Assembly (NCBI GenBank): GCA_964523675.1
Contig: CAZFZT010000018.1
Coordinates: 1 to 43,642, forward strand
DNA from: CAZFZT01 sp964523675
Lineage (GTDB): Bacteria; Planctomycetota; Phycisphaerae; Phycisphaerales; SM1A02
Length of the DNA: 43,642 nt
Reading direction: 5' to 3'
Shown piece by piece: positions 43,091-43,642 of the stretch (position 1 is its first letter; each line of letters begins with the position of its first letter). The translations under genes were made by a program, and so were the position numbers. The notes beneath the pieces are model-generated. The model saw nothing but the letters and a program-made list of their open reading frames with translations. It was not told where the DNA came from and made no database searches.

Positions 43091-43642
43091 TCACAGGTCT
43101 TTGGCGAGTCGTACGCCGGAGAATTGCCAGCGTGCATGGGGAGGGAAGAAGTTGCGATAGGTGCTGCGTATGTGGTCCCGAGGCGTGACGCATGAGCCGC
43201 CGCGTAGGATCATCTGGTTGCACATGAACTTTGCGTTGTATTCTGCGAGCGCGTTGTTTGGCGGTGCATAGCGGGGGTATGGGGTATAGGGGCTTGCTGT
43301 CCATTCCCAGCAGTCGCCGAAGAATTGTGAACAAGGGGGTTCGATAGTGGAGGCGCTGACCGGATGGAGGTGGCCGGTTTCGAGGAAGTTGCCATTGACT
43401 GGATGGGTTCGAGCGGCGACCTCCCACTCCTGCTCACGTGGCAACCGGGCCTGTGCCCAGCGTGCATAGGCGTCAGCTTCATAGAACGAGAGGTGTGTCA
43501 CGGGCTCACTGGGCTCGATGCGGCGGCGTCCGGCGAGTGTGAACACTGACCAGGTCGTATCGTCGCATCGCCAGTAGAGGGGAGCATTCCACTGTTCGCG
43601 CTGGAGGAGCGCCCACCCATCGGAGAGCCAGAGTTCTGGACG
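43091..43642 (-). CDS. egtB: Ergothioneine biosynthesis sulfoxide synthase EgtB, C-terminal part
   Basis: EgtB joins hercynine to a thiol (gamma-glutamylcysteine or cysteine) using iron and oxygen. The visible 183 residues are the C-terminal FGE-sulfatase-like domain: LWLSDGWALL, NAPLYWRCDDTTWSVF, PVTHLSFYEADAYARWAQAR, LPREQEWEVAART, FFGDCWEWTASPYTPYPRY and RGGSCVTPRDHIRSTYRNFF. The N-terminal DinB-type part with iron ligands lies beyond the window end, and the frame is open at the last base. It precedes egtD on the same strand, so the two complete the core of ergothioneine synthesis. Confidence 0.93.
   Translation of the reverse strand, partial: RPELWLSDGWALLQREQWNAPLYWRCDDTTWSVFTLAGRRRIEPSEPVTHLSFYEADAYARWAQARLPREQEWEVAARTHPVNGNFLETGHLHPVSASTIEPPCSQFFGDCWEWTASPYTPYPRYAPPNNALAEYNAKFMCNQMILRGGSCVTPRDHIRSTYRNFFPPHARWQFSGVRLAKDL

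Noticed and set aside
1..43642. tRNA, rRNA, insertion sequence or prophage genes
   Set aside because: None recognised by eye in the sequence or translated frames; short tRNAs could be missed without a covariance search.

Overview
The window looks like a contig from a metagenome-assembled Phycisphaerales-type planctomycete (Planctomycetota). Four things point there. A secreted repeat protein ends in the paired dockerin-like motif common in that group (D-L-N-G...D-L-L-x-L-L-A-N-W-G). Two small proteins carry planctomycete-style zinc ribbons. Several large secreted or membrane proteins resemble no well-known family. A 10-N scaffold gap lies inside hpd. This placement is inferred from gene style and has not been tested by phylogeny.

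Layout. 0-4 kb: the C-terminal end of murC, preceded in frame by a short-repeat block, then a 1096-residue secreted protein with a 549-bp internal tandem duplication. 4-9.2 kb (minus): a secreted protein of unknown function and a compact 1016-residue NAD-glutamate dehydrogenase. 9.3-14.3 kb (plus): ribF, an nrnA-type DHH phosphoesterase, a HAL2/CysQ-type bisphosphate nucleotidase and an SLC13-type permease with two TrkA-C domains; the last three suggest pAp turnover linked to sulfate use. 14.4-16 kb (minus): rpsP-trmD-rplS without rimM. 16.3-20.3 kb (plus): a transglutaminase-fold protein that appears to lack its catalytic Cys and His, rpsD, and a membrane-anchored SurA/PpiD-like protein. 20.3-26.6 kb (minus): a free-standing EMAP/MetRS-beta domain, ileS, a small possible PD-(D/E)XK protein and an AGCS sodium:amino-acid symporter with a large insert. 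26.9-33.1 kb: unknown proteins, zinc-ribbon proteins, hpd, a heptahelical-type membrane protein and a coiled-coil C4 zinc-ribbon protein. 33.3-38 kb: a translationally coupled RND efflux pair (adaptor and pump). 38.1-43.6 kb: two receiver-only response regulators, a manganese catalase, an RlmL-type rRNA methyltransferase, and egtD with the end of egtB (ergothioneine synthesis). The catalase and ergothioneine genes suggest an oxidative-stress theme.

The most distinctive signal is not a gene. A family of degenerate short tandem repeats occurs between genes and once inside a reading frame. One part is built of octamers close to GTCGAAAC or GTCCACAA. The other is built of heptamers such as CGATTGC, GGCTATT and AGCCGAC. 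At three places the octamers run into the same joint, GAAAGAGAG, and two copies share a 29-base core in opposite orientation on either side of a response-regulator gene. Heptamer arrays touch egtD exactly at its start codon and overlap its stop codon, form a strong hairpin between rpsD and the next gene, and sit in frame in front of the last domain of murC. Runs of guanines accompany some copies. They resemble in style the STRR repeats of cyanobacteria, but the sequence is different, and I know of no description of this bipartite form.
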